From Flavobacteriia bacterium (lineage in GTDB: Bacteria > Bacteroidota > Bacteroidia > Flavobacteriales_D > Crocinitomicaceae): DNA of 64,000 nt. This document shows positions 36,979-46,243 of this stretch, one piece after another. The first letter of the stretch is position 1. Every line of letters begins with the position of its first letter. Below the pieces are notes generated by a model. It was given only the letters and a program-made list of their open reading frames with translations, was not told where the DNA came from and ran no database searches. Made by a program: the position numbers and the translations under genes. The stretch spans positions 1-64,000 of the forward strand of contig CANGOA010000001.1 of the NCBI GenBank assembly GCA_947455255.1, in the 5' to 3' direction.

Positions 36979-37988
36979 TAGATAATATTTACTTCACGTT
37001 CTAGAGAGATACCAAATTTTTGATACACGTCTTCGATGATTGCGGTTGAAAGCGCATATATTTCATTTCCAGTTGCATTTCCGTAATTTACTAAAACCAA
37101 CGCTTGGTTTTTATGGACTCCACATGCACCTACTTGTTTCCCTTTCCATCCAGCTGTTTCGATGAGCCATCCAGCAGGTACTTTTACGTTTGTTTCACTA
37201 ACAGGGTAGGATGGAGCGTTTGGATAAGAAGTCTTGATTTTGTTGTAAATTTCAATTGAAACAACCGGGTTTTTGAAAAAACTACCCGCATTTCCAAGTT
37301 CCTTAGGGTTTGGTAATTTACTAGAACGAATCGCGATTACTGCATTGCTAACATCTTTACTAGTAGGAGAAGTTATTCCTTGATTTGCTAATTCACTTTC
37401 GATTGCTCCGTAATGTGTACTTAATTTTTTAGTGAGTGATAATCTAAAATACACGTTGGTGATTATGTATTTACCTTTCAAAGCGCGTTTAAATACGCTT
37501 TCACGGTACCCAAAAGCACATTCATCCTTTGAAAATGTATGAACTTCTCCAGTTGCAATCTCCAAAGCTTCTAATTTTTCGAAAACATCTTTAATTTCAA
37601 CACCGTAGGCTCCAATGTTTTGCATTGGACTTGCTCCAACACTTCCAGGAATTAGTGACATATTTTCAATGCCATAATAACCTTGTTCAATAGTATAAAG
37701 AACAAAGTCGTGCCATATTTCCCCAGCACCAACTTTTAATACCACAGAAGTTTCATTTTTTTCGACACATGTAATTCCTTTGATTTCATTTTTAAGTACT
37801 AAACCTTTAAAATCATGTGTCATTAATAAATTACTTCCACCACCTAAAATCAGTATTTCTTGGGTATTATTTAGGGTGAGTTTTCTAGCTTCACCTTCAT
37901 TTGAAAACGTTGCAAAATCTGTTGCTAGAGCAGAAACACCAAAGGTTGTGTAATTTTTTAAATCTACGTTTGTAAGTTTTTGTGTCAT
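36978..37988 (-). CDS. murB: UDP-N-acetylenolpyruvoylglucosamine reductase MurB
   Basis: MurB reduces the enolpyruvyl group of UDP-GlcNAc-enolpyruvate to UDP-MurNAc with FAD and NADPH, the second step of peptidoglycan synthesis. The 336 aa length and Y-x-x-F-K-type loop place it with the E. coli-like (type I) enzymes. Seen: the FAD-binding LGGGSNLL and L-I-P-G-S-V-G-A-S-P, G-Y-R-E-S-V-F-K, the catalytic G-S-F-F-K-N-P (Ser proton donor) and the C-terminal K-G-x-x-V-G-A-x-G-V-H. Two bases separate it from sppA; one base overlaps truA. Confidence 0.96.
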   Translation of the reverse strand: MTQKLTNVDLKNYTTFGVSALATDFATFSNEGEARKLTLNNTQEILILGGGSNLLMTHDFKGLVLKNEIKGITCVEKNETSVVLKVGAGEIWHDFVLYTIEQGYYGIENMSLIPGSVGASPMQNIGAYGVEIKDVFEKLEALEIATGEVHTFSKDECAFGYRESVFKRALKGKYIITNVYFRLSLTKKLSTHYGAIESELANQGITSPTSKDVSNAVIAIRSSKLPNPKELGNAGSFFKNPVVSIEIYNKIKTSYPNAPSYPVSETNVKVPAGWLIETAGWKGKQVGACGVHKNQALVLVNYGNATGNEIYALSTAIIEDVYQKFGISLEREVNII

Positions 37989-37990
37989 TA

Positions 37991-39796
37991 CTAATGTATT
38001 TCTAGATTAAATGGCATACGCATTTGAATTCCTTGCATGCTTTCTAATTTGATTAATTCAGCATAATATTTTTGAAGACTAGCTGGAATTTTGGAATTTG
38101 TAATATTACTTGAATTAGCATTTTTACCCTCTTTAATATCTTCTAATTGATTGAGTATTTCTTCCATTGGTTCTAGTTTTTTTTCTGGCCAATATCTAGG
38201 AATTACTTTATCAACTTTAGCTTGTTTTGCCGCATATGCAATAGCGTCATTTAGTCCACCTAATTCATCAACTAATCCAATTTTTTTTGCATCACTTCCT
38301 GTCCATACACGACCACGAGCATAGCGATGTACACGTTCAGTTTTCATTTTTCTACCTTCTGATACTTTGCGTAAGAAATCTGTATAGATTTTATCAACTT
38401 GATTTTGAATAAGCAGTAATTCTTCGGGTGTCAATTTATGATTTAATGATAGCGAAGAATGTTTATTTGTTGACACTTTATCAAAAGAGATACCTAATTT
38501 GTCTTGGAAAAATTTTCCTGTGTAAGGAATAATTCCAAAAACACCAATTGATCCAGTAATAGTTGTTGGTTCTGCAAAAATATAAGAAGCAGCAGTAGAA
38601 ATATAATAACCTCCAGAAGCAGCAACATCTCCCATAGAGACGACAACTTTTTTGGATTTATTCGCTAACACGACTTCTCTCCAAATAATATCACTTGCAA
38701 GTGCACTTCCGCCAGGGCTATTCACGCGAAGAACAATGGTTTTGATGTTTTCATCAAGACGAGCTTCTCTAATATATTTTGCTACATTATCAGAACTTAA
38801 TTCGTCACCGTCAACCGAAATGCCTCCTTCAGCGAGTATAATTGCCACATTCGGTTTTGATAAATTATTACTAATTTGTTGGTTGTAGAAATGTTTACGT
38901 GCATATTTTTCAAAAGGAACTAAATCTAAGTCATCAGCAGATTCAATGTTTACTTTTTTAGTGAGTAAATCTAAAATTTCATCTTCATATTTTGCAGCTT
39001 TGAAAAAGTGATAACTTACACCTTCTTCCACTGAGGTAACTAATGCATTGTTTGCAATTTCACTGAGTTTTGCTGTATCTGTTTGAATATCTTTTGAAAT
39101 TTCACCTCGTACTTCTTTCCAAATATTATTCAGTAATTGGGTTGTTTGTAAACGACTAGAATCAGACATTTTAGAGTGTAAATAAGGTTCGACAGCACTT
39201 TTGAAATCATTGCTTCTACCTCTAATAACTTGCATCTCAACTCCTAATAAATCAAGCGTATTTTTGAAAAACATCGGTGTAGTTCCAAGTCCTAAAAACT
39301 CGACCATTGTTCCAGGGAAACCATAACTATCTTTAATTGCTGTAGTAAGATATAATTGTTTTTGAGTTACTATTTCGCCGCTGGAATAAGCAATGATAAA
39401 TTTACCTGATTTTTGAAATTTTGAAAGTCCTCGTCTAATTTCCCTAGCGGTAGATATTCCACAATTGACATTACTCAATTCAAGGTATAATCCTTTAATA
39501 TTTGGATCCGTTTCTGCTTTTTCCAATCCAAACAAAATATCACTTAGTCCAATTTTTTTATCAATCGAAAACGAAGAAGGGTTGAGTTTAGATGAGCTAT
39601 TTTCAGCGATTTCTCCTTCTAGAGTCATATGAAGAATTGTTTTGGATGAATTTTCATCGGATTCCTCATCACTTACATTAGCTATGATACCTCCAATGAT
39701 TCCAAAAAACACTAATAAGTATACTAAAGTTGCAACAATAATAGCAGTAAATGCCGGCCAAAATATTTTCCAAAAAGAAATTCTTTTTTCAGTCAT
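37991..39796 (-). CDS. sppA: Signal peptide peptidase SppA, 67 kDa type
   Basis: SppA is an inner-membrane serine protease with a Ser-Lys dyad that degrades cleaved signal peptides. The ATG at 39796 gives 601 aa, with an N-terminal membrane anchor (about residues 12-38, ending IIGGIIANV). Two tandem S49 domains follow. The dyad Lys is predicted in R-S-N-D-F-K-S-A-V-E-P (first domain, about residue 200) and the Ser in M-G-D-V-A-A-S-G-G-Y-Y (second domain, about residue 400). The promoter-like element TACATTTG at 39813-39820 supports this start over one at 39823. First gene of sppA-murB-truA. Confidence 0.95.
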   Translation of the reverse strand: MTEKRISFWKIFWPAFTAIIVATLVYLLVFFGIIGGIIANVSDEESDENSSKTILHMTLEGEIAENSSSKLNPSSFSIDKKIGLSDILFGLEKAETDPNIKGLYLELSNVNCGISTAREIRRGLSKFQKSGKFIIAYSSGEIVTQKQLYLTTAIKDSYGFPGTMVEFLGLGTTPMFFKNTLDLLGVEMQVIRGRSNDFKSAVEPYLHSKMSDSSRLQTTQLLNNIWKEVRGEISKDIQTDTAKLSEIANNALVTSVEEGVSYHFFKAAKYEDEILDLLTKKVNIESADDLDLVPFEKYARKHFYNQQISNNLSKPNVAIILAEGGISVDGDELSSDNVAKYIREARLDENIKTIVLRVNSPGGSALASDIIWREVVLANKSKKVVVSMGDVAASGGYYISTAASYIFAEPTTITGSIGVFGIIPYTGKFFQDKLGISFDKVSTNKHSSLSLNHKLTPEELLLIQNQVDKIYTDFLRKVSEGRKMKTERVHRYARGRVWTGSDAKKIGLVDELGGLNDAIAYAAKQAKVDKVIPRYWPEKKLEPMEEILNQLEDIKEGKNANSSNITNSKIPASLQKYYAELIKLESMQGIQMRMPFNLEIH

Positions 39797-39812
39797 AATC
39801 GATAATTTACAA

Positions 39813-39820
39813 CAAATGTA
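39813..39820 (-). promoter_or_regulatory. Bacteroidetes-type -7 promoter element for sppA-murB-truA
   Basis: The minus strand reads TACATTTG, 16 bases before the sppA ATG at 39796. The same octamer serves menA (49809) and the gene at 60162. No clear -33 element. Confidence 0.5.
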
Positions 39821-39887
39821 CATAACGATTTTGAAAATGTGTAACCCCGAAAAATAAAGTGCGTATCATTTAATAAAACAAAGATTT

Positions 39888-40379
39888 ATGGAACAAGTTT
39901 TTATTGGTTTTGGAGCGAATCTTGGAGATAGAATAGCTAACATTAATGAGGCTATACGAATGATTCATGAAGAAATAGGTGAGGTTATTAGTCAATCATC
40001 CTTCTATGAATCTGAACCGTGGGGTTATGAATCTTCAGAATTATTTGTAAATGGAGTCATAGAAATCAATACAGATCTAAAACCATTTACGTTGTTAGAA
40101 GAATTAAAACTTATAGAAACAAGTTTGGGGAGACAGAAAAAATCAGAGGAATCATATTCCGATAGGTTAATAGATTTAGATATTCTGTTTTTCGGAGATA
40201 AATGCATAGACATGAATGAACTAATTATTCCACATCCTCATATTTATACTCGTAGATTTGTACTAGAACCTTTCTCTGAAATAGCTCCTAATTTTCTTGA
40301 TTTTAGAGTTCATAAATCTTCAATAGAACTTTTAAATGAGTGTCGAGATACTTCCGTATTAAAAAAAATAGTATTTTAG
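39888..40379 (+). CDS. folK: 2-amino-4-hydroxy-6-hydroxymethyldihydropteridine diphosphokinase FolK
   Basis: FolK transfers pyrophosphate from ATP to 6-hydroxymethyl-7,8-dihydropterin in folate synthesis. The 163 aa protein has the G-F-G-A-N-L-G-D-R start, Y-E-S-E-P-W-G with F-V-N-G-V, the catalytic D-R-x-x-D-L-D-I-L-F-F region with two Asp, and I-P-H-P-H-x-x-x-R-x-F-V-L-x-P. Divergent from sppA, which in Bacteroidetes is a common neighbour. No exact -7 element was found before it. A 79-base spacer separates it from the lipoprotein gene. Confidence 0.95.
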   Translation: MEQVFIGFGANLGDRIANINEAIRMIHEEIGEVISQSSFYESEPWGYESSELFVNGVIEINTDLKPFTLLEELKLIETSLGRQKKSEESYSDRLIDLDILFFGDKCIDMNELIIPHPHIYTRRFVLEPFSEIAPNFLDFRVHKSSIELLNECRDTSVLKKIVF

Positions 40380-40458
40380 TTTTTTATAACTGAATTATAG
40401 TTTTAGAAATTCAGATAATATATTGTATAATAGGTAAATAAAGAATCATAAATTGAGA

Positions 40459-42156
40459 ATGAAAAATCCAAGTATCAAAAGTTTAGCAATGTTTACGATT
40501 GCTGGTTCGCTTGTTGCAAGTTGTAGCTTAATTAAAGATGTAAATTATACGGTTACTCCTAGTCCGCTAGAAATGCATGGAGATAGTGTACGTGTTAAAG
40601 TGGATGTAACATTTCCTCAAAAAGGATTAAATAAGAAGGCATCTATTGAAATCACCCCGATGTTAGGTAACAATGCGTTGAATTCAGTATTAGTTATGGG
40701 AGAGAAGTCAACGGGTAATGGTACTACAATTCTATACAAGCCAGGTGGTGTTGTAACTTATGAGGATGTTATAGCATACAAACCAGACATGGAAAATGCT
40801 GAATTAACTGTATCCGGTCGAGTAATGAAAGGTGGAGTTGAAAAAATGATGACTCCAACTAAAAAGATTGCTGACGGAACTATTATTACGCCATTATTGG
40901 TGAATAAAGATTTTAAAGTCGCAACAGAGAAAGATAAGCATGTTAACGTTCGTGAGGAGGTTTATACTGCTCAAATTAATTACTTAAAAGGAAAATCTGA
41001 TTTACAGGCAGGAGAGTTAGATAAAGAGTCATTAAAATCATTTGAAAAATGGTTAGTAGATGCTCAAAACAATCCGAAAATTAAAATCAAGTCGATTCAA
41101 GTTGTTGGTTATGCTTCACCAGAAGGAGAAGAGAATAAAAACAACACTTTATCTACAGATCGTGCAAATACTGGTAAAACTACTTCAGTATTATTAGCTA
41201 AAAATGCTAAAAATGAAGCAGCTACAAAAGAAATATACACTTTATTAGGACGTGGTGAAGATTATGAAGGATTTAAGGTTGAGTTAGAAAAATCTGCAAT
41301 GGATCAAGACGAAAAACAACTTGTTATTCGTGTATTAGAGATGTATAAAGATCCTATTCAGCGTGAAACTGAAATGCGTAATATGGCTAAAACATTCACT
41401 TATTTAGATAATACGATTTTCCCTAAATTACGACGTGCTGAAATCAAAGTTACGTATGAAACTACAGGACATTCAGATGAGTTGTATTTAATTATTGCAA
41501 AAACAAATCCTGAAAAATTAGGAGTTGAAGAATTGCTTTATGCTGCATCTCTACAAAAAGATTTAACTGAAAAAGCTTTAATTTATGCTGCTTGTGAGAA
41601 ATTGTTTCCTACTGATTTCAGAGCTTTTAATAACGAAGGGGTTTTATTATTTACTCAAGGTAAATTAGCTGAAGCGGAATCGAAATTTGAAAAAGCAATT
41701 TCTTTAAAGGATAATGGTATTTCTAAAAATAATTTAGCCGCTGTTGCTGGTGCTAAAGGTGATTTCAAAAAAGCTAAGCAATTATTAGAAAAATCTAGTG
41801 GTGCTGGTGCTGAAGGAAATTATAATAATGGGATCATTAATATAGTATTAGGTAAATATTCAAATGCGATTTCAAATTTCGGAGAGAACAAAACATTTAA
41901 TAAGGCTTTAGCGCAAGTTTTAAATAAAGATTTTGAAGCAGCGATTGTTACTATTAATGCTTCGTCAGATGCAAATACTGCTCAAGGTTTATATTTGAAA
42001 GCAATTGCATTTGCACATCAAGATAAAGTGGATGAGTGTGTTAAAGCATTACAAGCATCAATTTTAAAAGATGCATCGTTCAAAACTAAAATGTTAAAAG
42101 ATAGAGAGTTCTTGAAATTTGCAGCAAATGAAAATTTTGTAGCTATTGCAAAATAA
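40459..42156 (+). CDS. OmpA-like lipoprotein with C-terminal TPR repeats
   Basis: The ATG at 40459 gives 565 aa with a lipobox (LVASC, Cys about residue 22); an earlier TTG at 40453 is less likely. Parts in order: a beta-sandwich-like N-terminal region (about 30-135, PSPLEMHGDSVRVKVDVTFP), a region resembling an OmpA-type domain (about 190-330, with V-V-G-Y-A-S-P-E-G and L-S-T-D-R-A), and TPR-like repeats (about 380-500, N-N-E-G-V-L-L-F-T-Q-G). I know similar proteins in Bacteroidetes only as uncharacterised. It should be an outer-membrane lipoprotein binding peptidoglycan. Codon use suggests good expression, and a strong terminator follows. Confidence 0.8.
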   Translation: MKNPSIKSLAMFTIAGSLVASCSLIKDVNYTVTPSPLEMHGDSVRVKVDVTFPQKGLNKKASIEITPMLGNNALNSVLVMGEKSTGNGTTILYKPGGVVTYEDVIAYKPDMENAELTVSGRVMKGGVEKMMTPTKKIADGTIITPLLVNKDFKVATEKDKHVNVREEVYTAQINYLKGKSDLQAGELDKESLKSFEKWLVDAQNNPKIKIKSIQVVGYASPEGEENKNNTLSTDRANTGKTTSVLLAKNAKNEAATKEIYTLLGRGEDYEGFKVELEKSAMDQDEKQLVIRVLEMYKDPIQRETEMRNMAKTFTYLDNTIFPKLRRAEIKVTYETTGHSDELYLIIAKTNPEKLGVEELLYAASLQKDLTEKALIYAACEKLFPTDFRAFNNEGVLLFTQGKLAEAESKFEKAISLKDNGISKNNLAAVAGAKGDFKKAKQLLEKSSGAGAEGNYNNGIINIVLGKYSNAISNFGENKTFNKALAQVLNKDFEAAIVTINASSDANTAQGLYLKAIAFAHQDKVDECVKALQASILKDASFKTKMLKDREFLKFAANENFVAIAK

Positions 42157-42176
42157 TTTTTATGATATTTTATTAC

Positions 42177-42208
42177 AAAAGGCTGATTCAAGTGAATCAG
42201 CCTTTTTT
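42177..42208. terminator. Bidirectional terminator between convergent genes
   Basis: AAAAGGCTGATTC and GAATCAGCCTTTT form a perfect 13 bp stem with a 4-base loop and a T run on both strands. It serves the + lipoprotein gene and the - seven-gene string ending at 42210. Confidence 0.9.
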
Positions 42209-42209
42209 G

Positions 42210-43193
42210 TTATTCACAATCTCTTCCTGAGAGTTGATGTTGGATATGTTTCTTTTCTAGGTTTTCCATTTCTTTTAAAAATATTTTGGAAGGCTTATTG
42301 TTTAACAATACTGATAAATCAGGTTGACCAGCATCTACCCAAGCTGTATACCATATACTTGCAGTCATTCTTATGGATGAAGTTAATCTTCGTTCTACCA
42401 TGTTATTTAAACGTCGGTGATATTCTTGAGAAAACTCACGTGAATATACACGTACAGTAGTCGTTCCACGTTGTTCAAAACTGTATTTTGGGAATACATT
42501 TTCTGTAGTTATTTCAGCTTCAAAGTTAAATACTGAATCAAGAGCAAGATGGGATTCTTTTAGTACTTTCCAAATCTCAATTTGTACATTTGTGATGTAG
42601 CTGGCTTTACCCACAAAATAGTTGTATTTTTCAGCATATAATTCTACTAATCTACTTTCCCAAAGTCCGTGTATCCCCTTTTGATTTGTAAATTGACCAT
42701 TATAATTATGTGTTGTATGAAGTGGGACGTGAGCATCACCGATATAATGACCTATATCTGAAGAATATTTTAAGATTTTGTCTACATTTTTTTCTTCAAA
42801 TGCTTTTTGTAAGTTAATTTTTGTGAGGTAAATGTGCCAAGGAACGATACCATGTTTACGTAAACTATCTTCTGAAAATTTGACAATTGCTTTATTCCAA
42901 GAGTGAGGAATACTGTCGAAAGGTGAATCATAATGATCTAGATCGATGAAATGACAAGGCGCTTCAGTTGCGACTATGTAACGTCGTTTGTCTGGATCTA
43001 CTGCGTGTTCTGTAATATAATTTATATGTTCCTTGTAAAAAGGAAATAAGGTTGGGGGTAGAGAAAAAACAGCTTGGTGATTTATTTTTTTATGACCATA
43101 AAATCCCCAAGGTAGTCGATTACTTATAAAACCAAATGAAGTAAATATCACAAATGGAATGAAATATGACTTACAGTTTGACCAATTTACCAT
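42210..43193 (-). CDS. S1/P1 nuclease / zinc-dependent phospholipase C-like protein
   Basis: The 327 aa protein has a hydrophobic N-terminal segment (about residues 10-24) and then W-G-F-Y-G-H-K-K-I-N (Trp29, His34). In S1/P1-type enzymes a Trp at or near the mature N-terminus and such His residues bind zinc. More putative ligands follow in H-F-I-D-L-D-H-Y-D and in DIGHYIGDAHVPLHTTHNYNG and G-I-H-G-L-W-E. The full His/Asp set of the trinuclear zinc site appears present, so it is probably active on nucleic acid or phospholipid in the periplasm or outside. The start overlaps the end of comB by 23 bases. It is the last gene of a seven-gene string. Confidence 0.75.
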   Translation of the reverse strand: MVNWSNCKSYFIPFVIFTSFGFISNRLPWGFYGHKKINHQAVFSLPPTLFPFYKEHINYITEHAVDPDKRRYIVATEAPCHFIDLDHYDSPFDSIPHSWNKAIVKFSEDSLRKHGIVPWHIYLTKINLQKAFEEKNVDKILKYSSDIGHYIGDAHVPLHTTHNYNGQFTNQKGIHGLWESRLVELYAEKYNYFVGKASYITNVQIEIWKVLKESHLALDSVFNFEAEITTENVFPKYSFEQRGTTTVRVYSREFSQEYHRRLNNMVERRLTSSIRMTASIWYTAWVDAGQPDLSVLLNNKPSKIFLKEMENLEKKHIQHQLSGRDCE

Positions 43194-43896
43194 CTTTTAA
43201 TATTGGAATCACCGATGTTTGATTCGGAGTTAAACAATAATGAACATCTTTATTTAAATTTAATTTTTTAAGTCTTCTGCGGTGTGAACTAGATTTAATA
43301 AATCCAAGATGATTCTTTTTAGCTGATTGGAATAAATATTTAGCTGCAATTGAAGAATCTTCTGTGGAGTAGTAATGTCCAGTGTTAACAAGTTGATCTA
43401 CGATTGCTCCCGCACAGATAGTATCTTCTAGGTTAAAATTATCTTGCCAACCAGAGCATAAACACACAACATCTTTAGGTTGTTTTTCTATCCATTTACA
43501 AAGGGCATCTAAATTTAAGAAAGAGGCAACTAATACAGTTTCAGCTTCTTTTGCAACATCGAGTGATTTTGTTCCATTAGTTGTTGTAAGGACTACATCT
43601 TTACCTTTGAAATCTGGATTCATATAACTAAATGGAGAATTTCCGAAATCAAATCCTTCTACAATTTGTCCTTTTCTTTCTGCACCTGCAAGATATCCTT
43701 TCTTTTTATATTCCCAAGCTTCTTCTATTGTAGGGACTGGAATAATAGAATTGACTCCATTTTCAAATGCTGCACAAATAGCCGAAGTTGCTCTTAAAAC
43801 ATCGATTACTACAACTATGTCAAAATCATTTTTAAAGTATTCATATCCTCCAGGTGTGAAACACACCTCGATACGCTTTCTAGTTTCGATGCTCAT
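43171..43896 (-). CDS. comB: 2-phosphosulfolactate phosphatase family protein (ComB)
   Basis: ComB hydrolyses 2-phospho-3-sulfolactate to sulfolactate, a step of coenzyme M synthesis in methanogens; bacterial homologues exist. The 241 aa protein has the family marks: V-V-V-I-D-V-L-R-A-T-S-A-I-C, A-x-x-N-G-V, G-A-E-R-K-G, G-F-D-F-G-N-S-P, L-T-T-T-N-G-T-K-S-L and L-C-S-G-W-Q. Coenzyme M is not expected here, so the product may serve another sulfonate pathway; this is inference. It overlaps the upstream DUF3817 gene by 17 bases and the downstream nuclease-like gene by 23 bases, so translation is probably coupled. Confidence 0.88.
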   Translation of the reverse strand: MSIETRKRIEVCFTPGGYEYFKNDFDIVVVIDVLRATSAICAAFENGVNSIIPVPTIEEAWEYKKKGYLAGAERKGQIVEGFDFGNSPFSYMNPDFKGKDVVLTTTNGTKSLDVAKEAETVLVASFLNLDALCKWIEKQPKDVVCLCSGWQDNFNLEDTICAGAIVDQLVNTGHYYSTEDSSIAAKYLFQSAKKNHLGFIKSSSHRRRLKKLNLNKDVHYCLTPNQTSVIPILKDGKLVKL

Positions 43897-44173
43897 TATT
43901 TAATATCTTTTTTTCTGCGATAAAAGTTCCAAATGGAATAATTGAAGCCAGGTATAAATATATTTGTGTTTTGATAGACCAAGCTTGCTTTCTAGAATTA
44001 ATTAAGACCAAAATAATATACATAATAAATAATATACCATGAGTCATACCTACTATTTTATTAGGTAAATGAAAGTTGTACATTTTTTTAAGGGGCATCG
44101 TAATTCCGAAAAGTAAGTAACTAATTCCTTCAAGAATTGCAATAATTTTCAAGAATTTTAAGATATTATTCAT
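43880..44173 (-). CDS. DUF3817 small membrane protein
   Basis: The 97 aa protein has three hydrophobic helices and the DUF3817 pattern: K-x-I-A-I-L-E-G-I-S-Y-L-L at the N-terminus, P-x-K-x-V-G-M-T-H-G-I-L-F near residue 45, and the final P-F-G-T-F-I-A-E-K. Members occur widely in bacteria, and no biochemical role is established. It sits one base after the T9SS cargo gene and overlaps comB. It is an inner-membrane protein, possibly linked to comB only by operon position. Confidence 0.8.
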   Translation of the reverse strand: MNNILKFLKIIAILEGISYLLFGITMPLKKMYNFHLPNKIVGMTHGILFIMYIILVLINSRKQAWSIKTQIYLYLASIIPFGTFIAEKKILNNEHRN

Positions 44174-44174
44174 A

Positions 44175-46226
44175 CTAAAATATTAATGTTACAAATCCAT
44201 GTTCAATGTATTCCTTATTATCACCATCTAAATATCTTATTACATACATATAGTTGCCATTTGGAGACATTTCGTTGCCAAACATTCCATCCCAACCAAT
44301 TTTATAATCAGTACTTCTAAAAACAGGTTGTCCCCATCGATTCATTATTGTTAAACTATATTCTTTTGGTTCAAACATTGAAATAACAGGGTAAAAAACA
44401 GGATTTTTACCATGTGGTGTAAAAGCATTAGGTACAAAAATTAATGGTTCAAATGTTGTACAAATAACATTTGAATTAGCTATAGATGGTTGTTTGTATA
44501 TATTTTCCGATTCTATTGCTGTTATATAATAACAAACTTGACCATTAAAATCTTTTATAAACATTAAGTTGTCAGTATAAGATAACTGTGAGTTAGGTAA
44601 CGTAGCAATTGGATTAGGGTCAAATACACTATTTAATTTTCGAAAGATTGTATAATTTAAAATACTTCCATTAAAGCCAATGTATGGAGTCCATGAAAAT
44701 GTATTTTCCAAGGATGAACTATCACTTTGTTTATTATCCATTTTTAATAACATGGTTGTAACTTCATTTCCATAAGAAGTCTTATTGCCACAACTATCGA
44801 TAATACGAGTTCTATATGTGTAATTTTCATAATCAGTTTCCACTATTGAATCTTTGAATTGAAGTATCGATGAGGAAACTTCTTTTGTTTGAATTTCTTG
44901 AAATATTCCTGATTTATTCTTTTTCTCTAATATAATTTTTGATACCCCCCCTACATTATCTATAAGATGATTAAGATAAATTTGCTTACTATTTATCGTA
45001 GCAACTTTCGTGTAGTTAAATGTTGGTATACTTGGAGCTTTAGTGTAAAAGGTGATTGGATTAGAGAATGATTTAACACTATCTTTGCTTATCGCTTCTA
45101 TGATAAATGAATAATTTTTGAATCCTAGTAAAGTGTCATTATAATATTGATTTAAAGTTGAGTCGCGTAATTTCCAAAATCCATTTTCTATTTTAAAGTA
45201 TATTTTATATTTGATGATATCACTCCATCCTTTATATTTTGTCCAATTTAAATTAGTTACTCGATGGCATAAATCATAGGTATGTATTAAATTGAAACCT
45301 GTGTGTGGGTCAGAATTTCCGGATAATTGATTGTTTGGTGGACTCGAAGATAAACAAGAATCGTAGGCTGAAATACTAAAAGTTATAGCAGAATTATAAG
45401 GTGCGTTTAAAAGATTGTAGGAAAGTGGTTCTATATTTTTTTTAGTTTCAACACTATCCAAAAAAGATAATGGAGAGTTATCATATGCAATTTTTAATAA
45501 ATAACCTTTAACATCTCTTGCTGGATTTTTATACCAGCTTACAATAACCCCTTTTTGGAGCGTATCATAAGAAATAGATTTTATGATTGGTATAGTAGGA
45601 GTAATTACGTCTTTAAAATTATCACCTAATTTATTTGAGAAGGATGTACACCCTTGTTGATGTATTGTGATTCGATAATTTAAAAATGAAGAACAAACAT
45701 CAATTGTATCAACATATGCTATAATATTTGCTTTAATTGAATCTCTTTCACTCCAACCATAAGATGGGTGCTCACGTTCTACATGTAAATAATCTTTAGA
45801 TGTAAGCGAGGGTAATGTCCATGTTAAACCAGCTCTTCCATCTGATAAATTACTTAGCTTTAAATCTATTGCCTTTACAGTATCACCATAATTAATTACT
45901 TCAATCCCATTACAAAGTGAAACTATTCCTATATAAAATTCACTAGATGCAAAAATACTATTTATGGTTGTGGTGTTTTGATTCGTAAAGGTAGGGATAG
46001 AAACTAAAGCTCCGTTAGTACCTACACGATATACTTCGTAACGAACAAAAACACTGTTAGGGTCATTTGGAATAGTCCATGATAATGTAACATCTCCATT
46101 TAATTCCATTTTAGTACAAGTGGATGCTGGGGCAGGCAAAGCACAACCACGTTTATGAGAATTTCCTTGAGCAATTACTTGAATTGTCAATAAAGTTAAT
46201 ATAGCTATGAATATTTTTTTCAACAC
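44175..46226 (-). CDS. T9SS type B cargo protein with fibronectin-III-like repeats and CHU_C sorting domain
   Basis: The 683 aa protein has a signal peptide (IFIAILTLLTIQVIAQ), then several FN3-like beta-sandwich repeats (W-x-x-Y-x-G-W-S-D-I-I-K-Y-K-I-Y and W-T-P-Y-I-G-F-N-G-S-I-L-N-Y-T-I). The C-terminal ~87 residues are a gliding-motility-associated (CHU_C/type B) sorting domain: F-V-P-N-A-F-T-P-H-G, I-M-N-R-W-G-Q-P-V-F, I-G-W-D-G and G-N-Y-M-Y-V-I. Exported proteins of this kind are attached to or released at the cell surface. No enzyme domain is visible. It lies 17 bases after the M16 gene and one base before DUF3817. Confidence 0.88.
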   Translation of the reverse strand: MLKKIFIAILTLLTIQVIAQGNSHKRGCALPAPASTCTKMELNGDVTLSWTIPNDPNSVFVRYEVYRVGTNGALVSIPTFTNQNTTTINSIFASSEFYIGIVSLCNGIEVINYGDTVKAIDLKLSNLSDGRAGLTWTLPSLTSKDYLHVEREHPSYGWSERDSIKANIIAYVDTIDVCSSFLNYRITIHQQGCTSFSNKLGDNFKDVITPTIPIIKSISYDTLQKGVIVSWYKNPARDVKGYLLKIAYDNSPLSFLDSVETKKNIEPLSYNLLNAPYNSAITFSISAYDSCLSSSPPNNQLSGNSDPHTGFNLIHTYDLCHRVTNLNWTKYKGWSDIIKYKIYFKIENGFWKLRDSTLNQYYNDTLLGFKNYSFIIEAISKDSVKSFSNPITFYTKAPSIPTFNYTKVATINSKQIYLNHLIDNVGGVSKIILEKKNKSGIFQEIQTKEVSSSILQFKDSIVETDYENYTYRTRIIDSCGNKTSYGNEVTTMLLKMDNKQSDSSSLENTFSWTPYIGFNGSILNYTIFRKLNSVFDPNPIATLPNSQLSYTDNLMFIKDFNGQVCYYITAIESENIYKQPSIANSNVICTTFEPLIFVPNAFTPHGKNPVFYPVISMFEPKEYSLTIMNRWGQPVFRSTDYKIGWDGMFGNEMSPNGNYMYVIRYLDGDNKEYIEHGFVTLIF

Positions 46227-46243
46227 CTATTTTGACTATGTAT

